From Ga0077536 sp035325705 (GTDB lineage: Bacteria; Pseudomonadota; Gammaproteobacteria; Ga0077536): a stretch of DNA of 64,000 nucleotides. The notes beneath the pieces are model-generated. The model made no database searches and was not told the origin of the DNA. It worked only from the letters and a program-made list of their open reading frames with translations. The stretch covers positions 22,545 through 86,544 of the forward strand of contig DAOKZI010000018.1 in the NCBI GenBank assembly GCA_035325705.1, in the 5' to 3' direction. This document shows positions 17,218-25,181 of this stretch, piece by piece. Each line of letters begins with the position of its first letter. Position 1 is the first letter of the stretch. A program made the position numbers and the translations under genes.

Positions 17218-17826
17218 ATGATCGTGTCCGAACTGTTCCACAGCATCCAGGGTGAGGGGCACCTCACCGGCAAGCCGATGTTCTTCATTCGCGCGCAGGG
17301 CTGCGCCGTGAAATGCCCGATTCGCGAGATCTGCGATCAGCCGGAGTCGCTGGGTTTCAAGGGCGGCCGGGACTATGCGCCGGCGGCGCTCGCGGCGCTC
17401 GCGCTCGAGGCCGTCGGTGCGCGCGGCTGGGTGTCGATCACCGGCGGCGAGCCGCTCGATCAGCCGGACTTCGATCAGCTCGTCGCGGCCTGCCGCCACG
17501 CGGGCCTGTTCGTCAACGTGCAGACTTCGGGCATGCGGCGCGTGAACGCGCCCTGGGACTGGTGCACCGTGTCGCCGAAGGCGCCGGTCGATGCGCTGGA
17601 GCTGCGCTTCGCGCAGGAGCTGAAGGTGATTTACACCGGACAGTCGATCGCGGAGCTGCAAGCCTATTACGAGCGCTTCTCGGCGTGGAACTACTACCTG
17701 CAGCCCTGTTGGCGCGACGGGGGCTGTAACCAGGACGAGACGCTCGGGCGCGTCTACGAGCTCAACCGGCTCGGCATGTACTGGGAATTCACCGCGCAGT
17801 GGCACAAGTATCTGGGCGTGCGTTGA
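17218..17826 (+). CDS. queE: 7-carboxy-7-deazaguanine synthase-like radical SAM enzyme (QueE)
   Basis: 202 residues. VSELFHSIQGEG at the N-terminus and WVSITGGEPLDQPDF (the SAM-binding GGE motif) identify QueE, which converts CPH4 to 7-carboxy-7-deazaguanine in queuosine/preQ0 synthesis. VQTSGMRR and TVSPKAP fit the same family. The cluster-binding cysteines are unusual: GCAVKCPIREICDQ gives CX3CX5C instead of the normal CX3CX2C, as if three residues were inserted before the last cysteine. A candidate promoter lies at 17100-17128. No other queuosine genes (queC, queD, folE) are in the window. The ATG at 17218 is the only start consistent with the family N-terminus; no Shine-Dalgarno is evident. 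Confidence 0.85.
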   Translation: MIVSELFHSIQGEGHLTGKPMFFIRAQGCAVKCPIREICDQPESLGFKGGRDYAPAALAALALEAVGARGWVSITGGEPLDQPDFDQLVAACRHAGLFVNVQTSGMRRVNAPWDWCTVSPKAPVDALELRFAQELKVIYTGQSIAELQAYYERFSAWNYYLQPCWRDGGCNQDETLGRVYELNRLGMYWEFTAQWHKYLGVR

Positions 17827-17872
17827 GCCGCTGCGCGCGCCACGGAGAACGCGCATCCGTAACCCAGGAGTC

Positions 17873-17944
17873 GTAGGTTGGGCTGACGAAGGAAGCCCAA
17901 CATCGGGCGCCGAACGTTGGGCTTCCTTCGTCAGCCCAACCTAC
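17873..17944. repeat. Dispersed inverted repeat, family B
   Basis: Almost perfect palindrome of the family B type around CATCGGGCGCCGAAC, between queE and the small membrane protein gene. Confidence 0.88.
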
Positions 17945-18032
17945 GTTCTTCTCCGTGGCGCAACTTCAAAAACATGCCGGCGAAGATCCCGGATCCGCTG
18001 CGCTCATCCGGGCGACGAAGATCGCGTCCACC

Positions 18033-18152
18033 TCACACCACCGTCGGATAGGCGAGGTTCAGCGCGAGCACGCCGATGAGATAGGCCCAACCGACGATGG
18101 CGCCGAGCGCGGTGATCACTACGGCGGCGAATTCCTTGCTGCGAGTACTCAT
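18033..18152 (-). CDS. Small single-helix membrane protein (39 aa)
   Basis: A 39-codon gene starting MSTRSKEFAAVVITALG. One hydrophobic helix covers about residues 9-35 after a short basic N-terminus, suggesting N-in topology. A clear Shine-Dalgarno AAAGGAGA stands seven bases before the ATG at 18150-18152, which is strong support for so short a frame. It faces the same way as a second tiny membrane protein (18444-18575), but a terminator lies between them, so it has its own transcript. Function unknown. Confidence 0.65.
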   Translation of the reverse strand: MSTRSKEFAAVVITALGAIVGWAYLIGVLALNLAYPTVV

Positions 18153-18279
18153 GTTGGCTCTCCTTTGATCCGGCGACGTGCCGGCATGGAGCGCACTATC
18201 CGCTTGCGACGTAGCGGGCGGATTTCAGTTTGTTGCTCGCGCGTAGGAGATTCGTAGCCCGCGGCGACGGCGAGCTGCC

Positions 18280-18313
18280 AAAAAAAACGCCGCGTGCGGG
18301 ACGACACGCGGCG
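18280..18313 (-). terminator. Rho-independent terminator for the minus-strand small gene
   Basis: Perfect 9-bp stem CGCCGCGTG/CACGCGGCG (18288-18296 with 18305-18313), eight-base loop, with eight A residues at 18280-18287 that read as a U-tract on the minus strand. It lies 130 bases after the stop of the gene at 18444-18575. Confidence 0.85.
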
Positions 18314-18443
18314 TGGTCAAAGCGCATGACGGGATGCGGGGAGGTGATGGCACCCGCGTCACGCAGGGGAGAGAGTCACTCCGACCGCCGCTGCGCTCCG
18401 CGCGACGGCGGTCGATCTGCCGTGTTCGGCGTCTGCCGCGGCT

Positions 18444-18575
18444 TCAGGGCCAGACCGGCATCTGCAGCCGGCTGGCCAGCACGGCCGCGAGCAGCAGCAG
18501 CACGGCGAAGCCGGCGAGCCCCGCGAGGGCGGCGGCCAGGGTTTCGTTCTGGAACATCTGCGAGCGGATTTTCAT
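18444..18575 (-). CDS. Small single-helix membrane protein (43 aa)
   Basis: A 43-residue frame, MKIRSQMFQNETLAAALAG then a strongly hydrophobic helix (AGFAVLLLLAAVLA, about 20-34) and a short polar tail ending MPVWP. GGAAG precedes the ATG by about seven bases, and the terminator at 18280-18313 follows. Basic N-terminal residues suggest a cytoplasmic N-terminus. It could be an accessory subunit of a larger membrane complex, but no partner is adjacent. Confidence 0.6.
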   Translation of the reverse strand: MKIRSQMFQNETLAAALAGLAGFAVLLLLAAVLASRLQMPVWP

Positions 18576-18669
18576 GGCGGCTTCCTTTCGAGCTGGTCGT
18601 GGACTGCGACCTTGGAAGCAAGCCTAGCGCCCGCGTGTATCTGGAATATTGCGGCGCGGCAAGAAATTG

Positions 18670-20784
18670 TTATCCGCTTGTAACCGGCGCCTCGCGCGGC
18701 GCCAGCAAGCTGCCGAGGACGCGGCGGAAGTTGCGCTTGTCCAAGGGTTTTTTGACCAGGGCCGCAATGCCGGCCTGGCGCACCGCCTCCTCATTCAGCG
18801 CGTCGCTGTAGCCGGTGTAGAGCACGATGGGAAAGTCTTCGCGCCGGGCGCGGAGGCGGCGCGCGAGCTCGAGGCCCGTGATGCCGGGCATGGTCTGATC
18901 GAGGACGGCCAGTTGCCACGCGCCGGGGTTCAGCGCGAAGGCCGCGGCCGCCGCGTGCCCGTCGGCATAGGCGCTGACCTGCAGGCCCCAGCGCTCGAGC
19001 AGATCGCGCATGTACTGCGCGACGTCCGCATCGTCGTCGACCAGCAGGACGTGGCCGGCGAGCGAGGGCTCGGCGGCGAGCGCGCCGCCGCGCGACTTCT
19101 CCGCCGGCGCCTCGGGCTCGGCCTGCTCGAGCGGCAGCAGCACGCGGATCGTCGTCCCGGTGCCGGACGCGGTGCTCACCGTCAGATGCCCGCCGTAGTC
19201 GTGGACGATGCCGTGGACGATCGCGAGCCCCATGCCCGTGCCCTTGCCGATCTCCTTCGTCGAATAGAAGGGCTCGAACATCCGGCGCTGCACCTCGGGC
19301 GTGATGCCGGGGCCGTCGTCGCTGATCGAGAGCGCGACGAAACGACCGTCGATCGCGTGCTTGCACGACGCGCAGCAGAAACACTCGCTGTACTCGCGCT
19401 GCGAGAGCTCGATGCGCAGATGACCGCTGCCGTCCATCGCGTCGCGCGCATTGATGCAGAGGTTCATCAGGATCTGTTCGAAGTGGATCGGATCGATCGT
19501 CGTCGGCGGCAGCTCGGCGGGCAGCGCCGACTCGACGACGATGGAAGAGGGCAGCATCGACTCGAGCAGCGACAGCGTGTTGCGCGTGATGGCCGCGAGA
19601 TCGACCGTGCGCGGACTGCCGCGCTTGCCGCGCGAGAAGGTCAGCATCTGCTGCACGAGCTCGCGCGCGCGCGCGCCGGCGTTGCCGGCCCGCTCGAGAT
19701 AGCGATGGAGCTTCTCGTCGCCGAGCTCCTCGGCGCGCTCCTCCGCCATGTCGACGTAACCGAGCAGCCCGGTCAGGATGTTGTTGAAGTCGTGCGCGAT
19801 GCCGCCGGTCAACTGGCCGATCACCTCCATGCGCTGCGCCTGGCGCAGGCGATCCTCGAGCACGCCGCGCTGCTCGTCCGCGCGCTTGCGCTCGGTGATG
19901 TCGCGCACGATCTCGAGGAAGTGCGTCGCGCCGCGGAACTGCACCACGGTCGCGCGGAACTCGCAGTGCAGCGGCGTGCCGTCCTTGCGCGTGGTCTCCA
20001 CTTCGCTGCAGGCCGTGCCGTGCGCGAAGACGTCGCGGTAGAACTGGTCGAAGAGCTCGCCGCCGTTCGTCAGATCCTGCAGGCGGCGGCCGATCATCTC
20101 CTCGCGCGCGTAACCGCTCATCTTCTCCAGCGCGGGATTGACGTCGACGATCTCGCCGTTCAGCGTCAACATCAGGATGCCGTCGAGCGCGGATTTGAAC
20201 ACCGCGCCGTAGAGCTCCTCGCTCGCCTTCAGCGCTTCCTCGATGCGCGCGCGCTCGATCTCGACCACGACGCGATCCGAGAACAGCCGCAACATCGCTT
20301 CCACGCGTTCGCGCGGCGGCAGCGGGCCGTGCGTCATGATCGCGATCAGCCCCAGGGATTCGCCGCTGGCGTTCGTCAGCGGGAAACCCGCGTAGCCGTC
20401 GATGGCGAACTGCTTGAGGCCCGGGTGCGAGAAGCGCCGGCTGACGCCGCTGCCGAAATAGCAGAACTGCTTGCCGAGCACCTGCGAGCAGGGCGTGCCG
20501 CCGAGCTCGTAGTCGAAATCGCGCAGCCAGCGCCCGTCGAGCAGCAGCGAACGCACGTGGACCCCGTCGCCGCGCGCGCCGCGCTGGTGCACGCCGATCA
20601 GCGCGCCGTCGGCCTCGAGGAGCTCGCACAGGCTTTGCGTCAGATCCTCGAACACCGTCTCGCGCCGCGCGCTCGACAGCGCGATCGCGGCCTTGAGATA
20701 AAGGGCTTCGGCGCCGCGCGCATCGTCGCGGCCCATGAGGTTCGCGATCAGCGCGGTCGCCTTGGTGACCATCGGCGTTGGCAT
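18670..20784 (-). CDS. Hybrid sensor histidine kinase (GAF-PAS-HisKA-HATPase-receiver)
   Basis: About 704 residues. A GAF-like sensor (about 30-190) is followed by PAS/PAC (195-315, ending EIVRDITERKRA), the HisKA dimerisation helix with phospho-His in GGIAHDFNNIL, a HATPase with N-box NLCINARDAMDG and G-boxes DDGPGI and GTGMGLAIV, and a C-terminal receiver (DDDADV, VLDQTMPG, KKPLD). A cysteine-rich segment CFCCASC sits inside the HATPase before the G1 box. No transmembrane helix is present, so it senses a cytosolic signal. The start is the ATG at 20782-20784; the longer TTG start at 20850 lies inside a promoter-like TAGAAT. It is transcribed after the OmpR-type regulator gene on the same strand, 127 bases away, so they may form a system. 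Confidence 0.85.
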   Translation of the reverse strand: MPTPMVTKATALIANLMGRDDARGAEALYLKAAIALSSARRETVFEDLTQSLCELLEADGALIGVHQRGARGDGVHVRSLLLDGRWLRDFDYELGGTPCSQVLGKQFCYFGSGVSRRFSHPGLKQFAIDGYAGFPLTNASGESLGLIAIMTHGPLPPRERVEAMLRLFSDRVVVEIERARIEEALKASEELYGAVFKSALDGILMLTLNGEIVDVNPALEKMSGYAREEMIGRRLQDLTNGGELFDQFYRDVFAHGTACSEVETTRKDGTPLHCEFRATVVQFRGATHFLEIVRDITERKRADEQRGVLEDRLRQAQRMEVIGQLTGGIAHDFNNILTGLLGYVDMAEERAEELGDEKLHRYLERAGNAGARARELVQQMLTFSRGKRGSPRTVDLAAITRNTLSLLESMLPSSIVVESALPAELPPTTIDPIHFEQILMNLCINARDAMDGSGHLRIELSQREYSECFCCASCKHAIDGRFVALSISDDGPGITPEVQRRMFEPFYSTKEIGKGTGMGLAIVHGIVHDYGGHLTVSTASGTGTTIRVLLPLEQAEPEAPAEKSRGGALAAEPSLAGHVLLVDDDADVAQYMRDLLERWGLQVSAYADGHAAAAAFALNPGAWQLAVLDQTMPGITGLELARRLRARREDFPIVLYTGYSDALNEEAVRQAGIAALVKKPLDKRNFRRVLGSLLAPREAPVTSG

Positions 20785-20911
20785 CGGCAGGCTCGGTGTT
20801 CCCTCGGTGTGGCGCGGCGGGGCGCTACTGCCCCGTGTCGATTCTAGCAAGGGCGTGCCGGCGCCGCGGGCGGCGACAACAAAACGGCAACAAACGCGGC
20901 CCGGCGGCGGC

Positions 20912-21658
20912 TCAGCCGCGCGGCGGCACGAACATATAGCCCACGCCGCGCATCGTCTTGATCGAGACCGGGTTGTCGGGATCGGCCTCGATTTTCTTGC
21001 GCAGCCTGGCGATGCGGATGTCGATGCTGCGATCGAAGGGATCCCAGTCGCGGTTGCGCGTCAGCGTCATCAACTGATCGCGCGACAGCGGCCGGTTTGG
21101 GCGCTCGGCGAAGATGCGCAGCAGATCGAATTCGGCGCCGGTGATCGGGATCTCGCGCCCTTCGCGATCGAAGAGCTGGTGGCTGTCGAGATCGAGCAAG
21201 GCCGCGCCGAAAGGCACGCGCCGGCTGCCCGGCGGCGGCGCCACGGCCGCCGGCGGCGCGGAGGGATCGCGCTGGTAGCGGCGCAGGACGCTCTTCAGGC
21301 GCGCCCGCAGCTCGCGCAGATCGAAGGGCTTGCCGACGTAGTCGTCGGCGCCGACCTCGAGGCCGACGATGCGATCGATCGTCTCGCCGGCGCCCGATAC
21401 CATCAGGATGCCGATGTCGTACTGCTCGCGGATGAAGCGCGCGAGACTCAGTCCGTCCTCGCCCGGCAGCCCGACGTCGAGAATCACGACGTGCGGCGCG
21501 CGCTCCTCGAGAATGCGCCGCGCCTCGGGCCCGTTCTCGGCGTGCAGCACCTGATAACCGTTGTCGGCGAGATAGTCGCCGAGCATTTCGCGCACGCTCG
21601 GGTCATCGTCGACGACGAGCACGGTGACGGCGGGCGCAGGCGTGGCACTGCTGTTCAT
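20912..21658 (-). CDS. OmpR/PhoB-family response regulator
   Basis: 248 residues: receiver domain (VLVVDDDPSVREML, phospho-acceptor D61 in VILDVGLPG, Lys in VGKPFD) and a winged-helix DNA-binding domain (FDLLRIFAERPNRPLSRDQL, DRSIDIRIARLRKKIE, TMRGVGYMF). It should bind DNA as a phosphorylated dimer. The ATG at 21656-21658 fits the family N-terminus; the upstream open frame is not coding in character. It precedes the hybrid kinase gene on the same strand. Because that kinase carries its own receiver, phosphotransfer to this regulator would need an HPt protein, such as the one at 32486-33466. Confidence 0.9.
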   Translation of the reverse strand: MNSSATPAPAVTVLVVDDDPSVREMLGDYLADNGYQVLHAENGPEARRILEERAPHVVILDVGLPGEDGLSLARFIREQYDIGILMVSGAGETIDRIVGLEVGADDYVGKPFDLRELRARLKSVLRRYQRDPSAPPAAVAPPPGSRRVPFGAALLDLDSHQLFDREGREIPITGAEFDLLRIFAERPNRPLSRDQLMTLTRNRDWDPFDRSIDIRIARLRKKIEADPDNPVSIKTMRGVGYMFVPPRG

Positions 21659-21975
21659 CGTCGGGATTCTTCTGTCGGGCGGCGGGATTGCGCCCGCCAT
21701 TGCGCCATTCCCGACGCCCGGAATCAAGCGGCGCGCGCCGCCGCGCTCAGCGCAGGATGTCGACGGCGAGCCTGCAGCAGCGGGCTCGGTGCAGGCAAGC
21801 CGCGGCGCGAATTGCGGGGGCCGGATGCGCGTGTTAAATAACCGCTCCATGCATCGCTACGAGGCGCCGCATGAGAGGACGGCGGGCGCGGATCCCGGGT
21901 TACGAAATGTCCGGGCATGGCGACAAGGCGCCGAATTACGGGACTGCATGTGGCGCGTGAAGGAGGGATGAGTTG

Positions 21976-23034
21976 ATGGAATTCGGAGTGGCTTTCACCT
22001 CGCGCATCGGCGACTGGGATCTCGTCGCCCTCGCCGAGCGCCTCGGCTTCGACCAGGCCTGGTTCTTCGACTCGCAGATGATCTATTCGGACGTCTACGC
22101 GACGATGGCCGTCGCTGCGCGCGAGACGCGCCGCATCCGCCTCGCCACCGGCGTCGCCGTGCCGAGCACGCGCATGGCGCCGACGATCGCGCATTCGATC
22201 GCGACCGTCGCGCAGCTCGCGCCCGGCCGCGTCGAGCTCGGCGTCGGCAACGGCAACACCGCGCGGCTGACGATGGGGCTGAAGCCCGTGCCGCTGCCGC
22301 GGATGAAGCGGGACATCCGCCTGATCCGCACGCTGCTGTCCGGCGCGGCGGGCGTGCACGAATGCGAGGGTGAAGCGCATCTCGTGCAGCTACTGCATCG
22401 GCATCACGGCTTCATCAATCTCGATCATCCGATCCCGATCACGCTGTCGGCTTTCGGCCCGCAGACGCTGGAGTACTGCGGCGCGGAGTGCGATGCGCAT
22501 CTCACCTGGAATGCGTCGCCGGCGATGCTGCACGCCGCGCGCGAGGCGATCGCGGCGGGTGCACAGCGCGCCGGTCGGGATCCGGCGTCGATTCCTTCGA
22601 AGGCGATCTATCCGCTTGCGGTGCTGCGCCCGGGCGAGCGCGCGGGCAGCGCGCGCGTGCTGCGCAGCCTGGGCCCCTTCGTCACCAATCTCCTGCACGT
22701 GATGTGCGAATGGGACGAAAAGCTGCTGCCCTCGGACAGCTCGATCGCGGGCGTCGTCGAACGCTACCGGCAGTACGTGGAAGGCCTGCCGGCCGCGCGA
22801 CGCCATCTCATCCTGCACGAAGGCCATCTGGTCTACACGCGCGAGGACGAACGCGACTTCGTCACGCGCGAGGTCGCGGAAGTCGCGGCGATGATCGGCG
22901 ATCCCGACGAGGTGATCGCGCGCATCAAGACGCTGGAAGCGGCCGGCCTCACGCACTTCGCCTTCCAGGTCACCGACCAGCCGATCGACCAGATGCGCTA
23001 TTTCGCCGACGCGGTGATGCGGCGCTATGCCTGA
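21976..23034 (+). CDS. LLM-class flavin-dependent oxidoreductase
   Basis: A 352-residue luciferase-like (beta/alpha)8 protein. FGVAFTSRIGDWDLVALAERLGFDQAWFFDSQMIYSD at the N-terminus and RIRLATGVAVPSTR, ELGVGNGNTARLTMG are typical of the F420/FMN-dependent branch related to methylene-tetrahydromethanopterin reductases. The C-terminus has GDPDEVIARIKTLEAAGLTHFAFQV. AGGAGGG stands eight bases before the ATG at 21976. The 317-base space upstream contains degenerate family A repeat sequence. The reaction is probably reduction or monooxygenation of a small molecule; substrate not deducible. Confidence 0.83.
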   Translation: MEFGVAFTSRIGDWDLVALAERLGFDQAWFFDSQMIYSDVYATMAVAARETRRIRLATGVAVPSTRMAPTIAHSIATVAQLAPGRVELGVGNGNTARLTMGLKPVPLPRMKRDIRLIRTLLSGAAGVHECEGEAHLVQLLHRHHGFINLDHPIPITLSAFGPQTLEYCGAECDAHLTWNASPAMLHAAREAIAAGAQRAGRDPASIPSKAIYPLAVLRPGERAGSARVLRSLGPFVTNLLHVMCEWDEKLLPSDSSIAGVVERYRQYVEGLPAARRHLILHEGHLVYTREDERDFVTREVAEVAAMIGDPDEVIARIKTLEAAGLTHFAFQVTDQPIDQMRYFADAVMRRYA

Positions 23035-23086
23035 GCGAGGCGGTGTGCTCGCAGCCCGGCGCTGGGGGTTAGCCGGTGCGCCGATG

Positions 23087-23206
23087 AATCTGGCCACGGA
23101 GGGCACGGAGAAAGAATGGAATTGATGGCGAGCGTTCATGGCGCTGGCGCCAATGGTCGCGCCGGGTGACGGGCGCAGAGTTTGTCCATCGTATTTCTCC
23201 GTGGCC
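23087..23206. repeat. Dispersed palindromic repeat, family C
   Basis: Third, more diverged family C copy: AATCTGGCCACGGAGGGCAC left arm, TTTCTCCGTGGCC right arm. Confidence 0.72.
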
Positions 23207-23223
23207 GGTTCGCAGCGCGCTCT

Positions 23224-23345
23224 CGTAGCCCGGAAGAAGCGCAACGGAATCCGGGGCCGGCCTGTCGGCTGTCGCCCACGTTCGGCAATCTATCGCCACG
23301 CCTCCCGGATTCCGCGCCGCTGCGCGGCGCTGCTTCCGGGCTACG
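23224..23345. repeat. Dispersed repeat, family A variant
   Basis: Inverted pair CGTAGCCCGGAAGAAGCGCA and TGCTTCCGGGCTACG. This is the 'CCGGAA/TTCCGG' variant of family A, which also occurs at 35907-35947, 36819-36860 and 41098-41160. Confidence 0.78.
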
Positions 23346-23432
23346 AAGATCCAAGCGACGGCCTTTCCGCGGCTGGATTCATGCTCCGCGGCGGCAGCGC
23401 TTCGGGCTAGACTGAGACTTTGCTCGCCATCC

Positions 23433-24008
23433 ATGCCCATGAACGCTCCCAGCCATACGCCCGCGGTCGAGTCGAGCGCGGGCGCCTTCATCGCCGGCCT
23501 GCTGGGCCGGCTGCCTGCCTGCGCGCTGCGGCCGAACGAAGTCGTGCCGATTCCCGCCGCGGCCCTGCCGCCGCGCGCCGCGAGCTTGCTCGCCCACGAT
23601 CGCCACATGACGGCGGAGCTCGAAGCGCACTTTGCCGCAGGGGTCGCGGTGCACGTGCTCGATCGCGTGCACGCGGGAGAACGCTACGCGCGCGAAATCC
23701 TGCTCAGCGTGCCGGGCGGCCGCGTCGTCCAGTATGCGGTGGTCGACGTCGCGCTCGGCCAGTGTCCGCCGGCGCTGCGCGAGGACATCGTCGCCGAGCG
23801 CGTGCCCTTGGGCCGCGCGCTGCTGGCCAGCGCCGAAGACTGGGACGTCGAGGCCGCGGGCTTCGTGCGCGTCGGGGTGCCGCCGGCGCTCGCGGCGCGT
23901 TTCGGCTGCGCGGTGCAAGCGGCCGGATACGGTCGACTCCTGCGCATCCGGCACGGCGCGCAGAAGCTGGTGGAAGGTCTCGAGCTGCTGACGCCGGCGC
24001 TGGCGTGA
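23433..24008 (+). CDS. Chorismate lyase-like (UbiC fold) protein
   Basis: 191 residues. The pattern LLAHDRHMTAELEAHFAAGVAVHVLDR, then YAREILLSVPGGRVVQYAVVDVALG, then LREDIVAERVPLGRALL matches the UbiC/chorismate-pyruvate lyase-like family, in which an Arg and Glu bind the carboxylates. It is shorter and more diverged than UbiC, and no ubiA neighbour is present, so it may act on another hydroxy-aromatic acid precursor. ATGs at 23433 and 23439 are both possible. The gene ends back-to-back with the AraC regulator: the two stop codons abut at 24008/24009. Confidence 0.6.
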   Translation: MPMNAPSHTPAVESSAGAFIAGLLGRLPACALRPNEVVPIPAAALPPRAASLLAHDRHMTAELEAHFAAGVAVHVLDRVHAGERYAREILLSVPGGRVVQYAVVDVALGQCPPALREDIVAERVPLGRALLASAEDWDVEAAGFVRVGVPPALAARFGCAVQAAGYGRLLRIRHGAQKLVEGLELLTPALA

Positions 24009-24932
24009 TCACTGGATGCGCGGCCGCCGCGTCGCCGCCGGGCGGCGCCCCTTGGCCAGCGCGCGGATGTCGCCGGGGCTCGCGCCCAGCCAGCGCGTGA
24101 ACGCGCTCGTCATATGCGCTTGCGTCGCGTAGCCGACCGCATGCGCGATGTCGGCCAGCGGGCGCTCCTCGCTGCCGATCAGGCGGATCGCCGCGCCGAG
24201 CCGCGCCCGCTGGATATAGCGGTAAGGCGACTCGCCGGTCGCGCCGGCAAAAGCGCGGCAGAAGTGATAGCGGCTGAGACCGAGCTCCGCGGCCAGCGCC
24301 GCGGCCGTCAGCCGGCCGTCGAGATGGGCCTCGACGTACTCGACGGCGCGGGCGAGCTGCCGCGACGACAGCCGCTCGCGATCGAAGGCCGTCGCCGCGC
24401 CGCAGGCGACGCCGGCCAGACGCCGCGCGAGCGCGCCGGCGAGGCTCATCGCGTAGCCGTCCATGCGCTCCGCGGCCGCGTCCGGCGCGCGGGCGAGATC
24501 GGCGGCGCAGCGATACAGCGTGTGCACCAGCGCCGGATCGCCGGTGCCGACGCGACGATCCAGACTCGAGGCGCGCCGCGCGTGGGGATGCTCGTGGGCG
24601 AGCGCCTCGTGGAGGGCGTCGATCGGCAGATAGAATTGCATCCAGCGCGCGCGGCCGCCGGACTGCCATACGCTTTCGATCGGCGCCGGCTGGATCGCGA
24701 GCGTGCCCGCCTGCATCACTTCCGCCGGGCGTCCGTCGCGGCCGAGCCGGCCGAGCGGGGCACCACCGAGCTGGAACGTGAGGGTGTGGTAGTCGTCGTA
24801 GGCGTGGCGCTCGACGTGCAGGACCTGCTCCTCGTAGAGCGCGGCCACCGCACCGGCCGGCACGCCGAGGCCGGCGACGCGCGAGGCGACGAAGCCGAGC
24901 GCGTCGCGCTCGTAGGCGAACTGAGCCGGCAT
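24009..24932 (-). CDS. AraC-family transcriptional regulator
   Basis: 307 residues. The N-terminal cupin-like sensor half (about 1-180, including LHVERHAYDDYHTLTFQLGG) precedes a C-terminal double helix-turn-helix: LTAAALAAELGLSRYHFCRAFAGATGESPYRYIQRARL and the second helix pair RPLADIAHAVGYATQAHMTSAFTRWLGASPGDIR. It is divergent from the hyuA-hyuB-hyuB cluster with a 249-base gap, so it probably regulates that cluster in response to its substrate. The ATG at 24930-24932 is the start nearest the conserved region. Confidence 0.88.
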   Translation of the reverse strand: MPAQFAYERDALGFVASRVAGLGVPAGAVAALYEEQVLHVERHAYDDYHTLTFQLGGAPLGRLGRDGRPAEVMQAGTLAIQPAPIESVWQSGGRARWMQFYLPIDALHEALAHEHPHARRASSLDRRVGTGDPALVHTLYRCAADLARAPDAAAERMDGYAMSLAGALARRLAGVACGAATAFDRERLSSRQLARAVEYVEAHLDGRLTAAALAAELGLSRYHFCRAFAGATGESPYRYIQRARLGAAIRLIGSEERPLADIAHAVGYATQAHMTSAFTRWLGASPGDIRALAKGRRPAATRRPRIQ

Positions 24933-25181
24933 CGCGTCCGCCGGCGGGGCGAGGGGGAGCGGATTTCCGCGCGCTCGCTCTGCCTTCGCTACGCTGTTCA
25001 CGTCGTGCCCTGGACCCGCAACAATTTGAAAGACGCGCCCGGGGCGCCTTCGTAACATACCCGGGCACAGCGCCCCTCGCCAGCGACCGCGGCCGGGGCG
25101 GCGCGCAGCCGTCGACGCCGGGAAGCCCCGCGGCCGCCCGGACGACGCCCCGATCCAGCCTTGGCTACAGAGGATTCGACC

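Noticed and set aside
18649..20847. Long plus-strand open frame over the hybrid kinase
   Set aside because: Only a shadow of the kinase; composition is His/Arg/Gln-rich without motifs.
20848..20850. TTG start giving a longer hybrid kinase
   Set aside because: It lies inside a promoter-like TAGAAT and adds a Pro/Ser-rich leader unlike the family.
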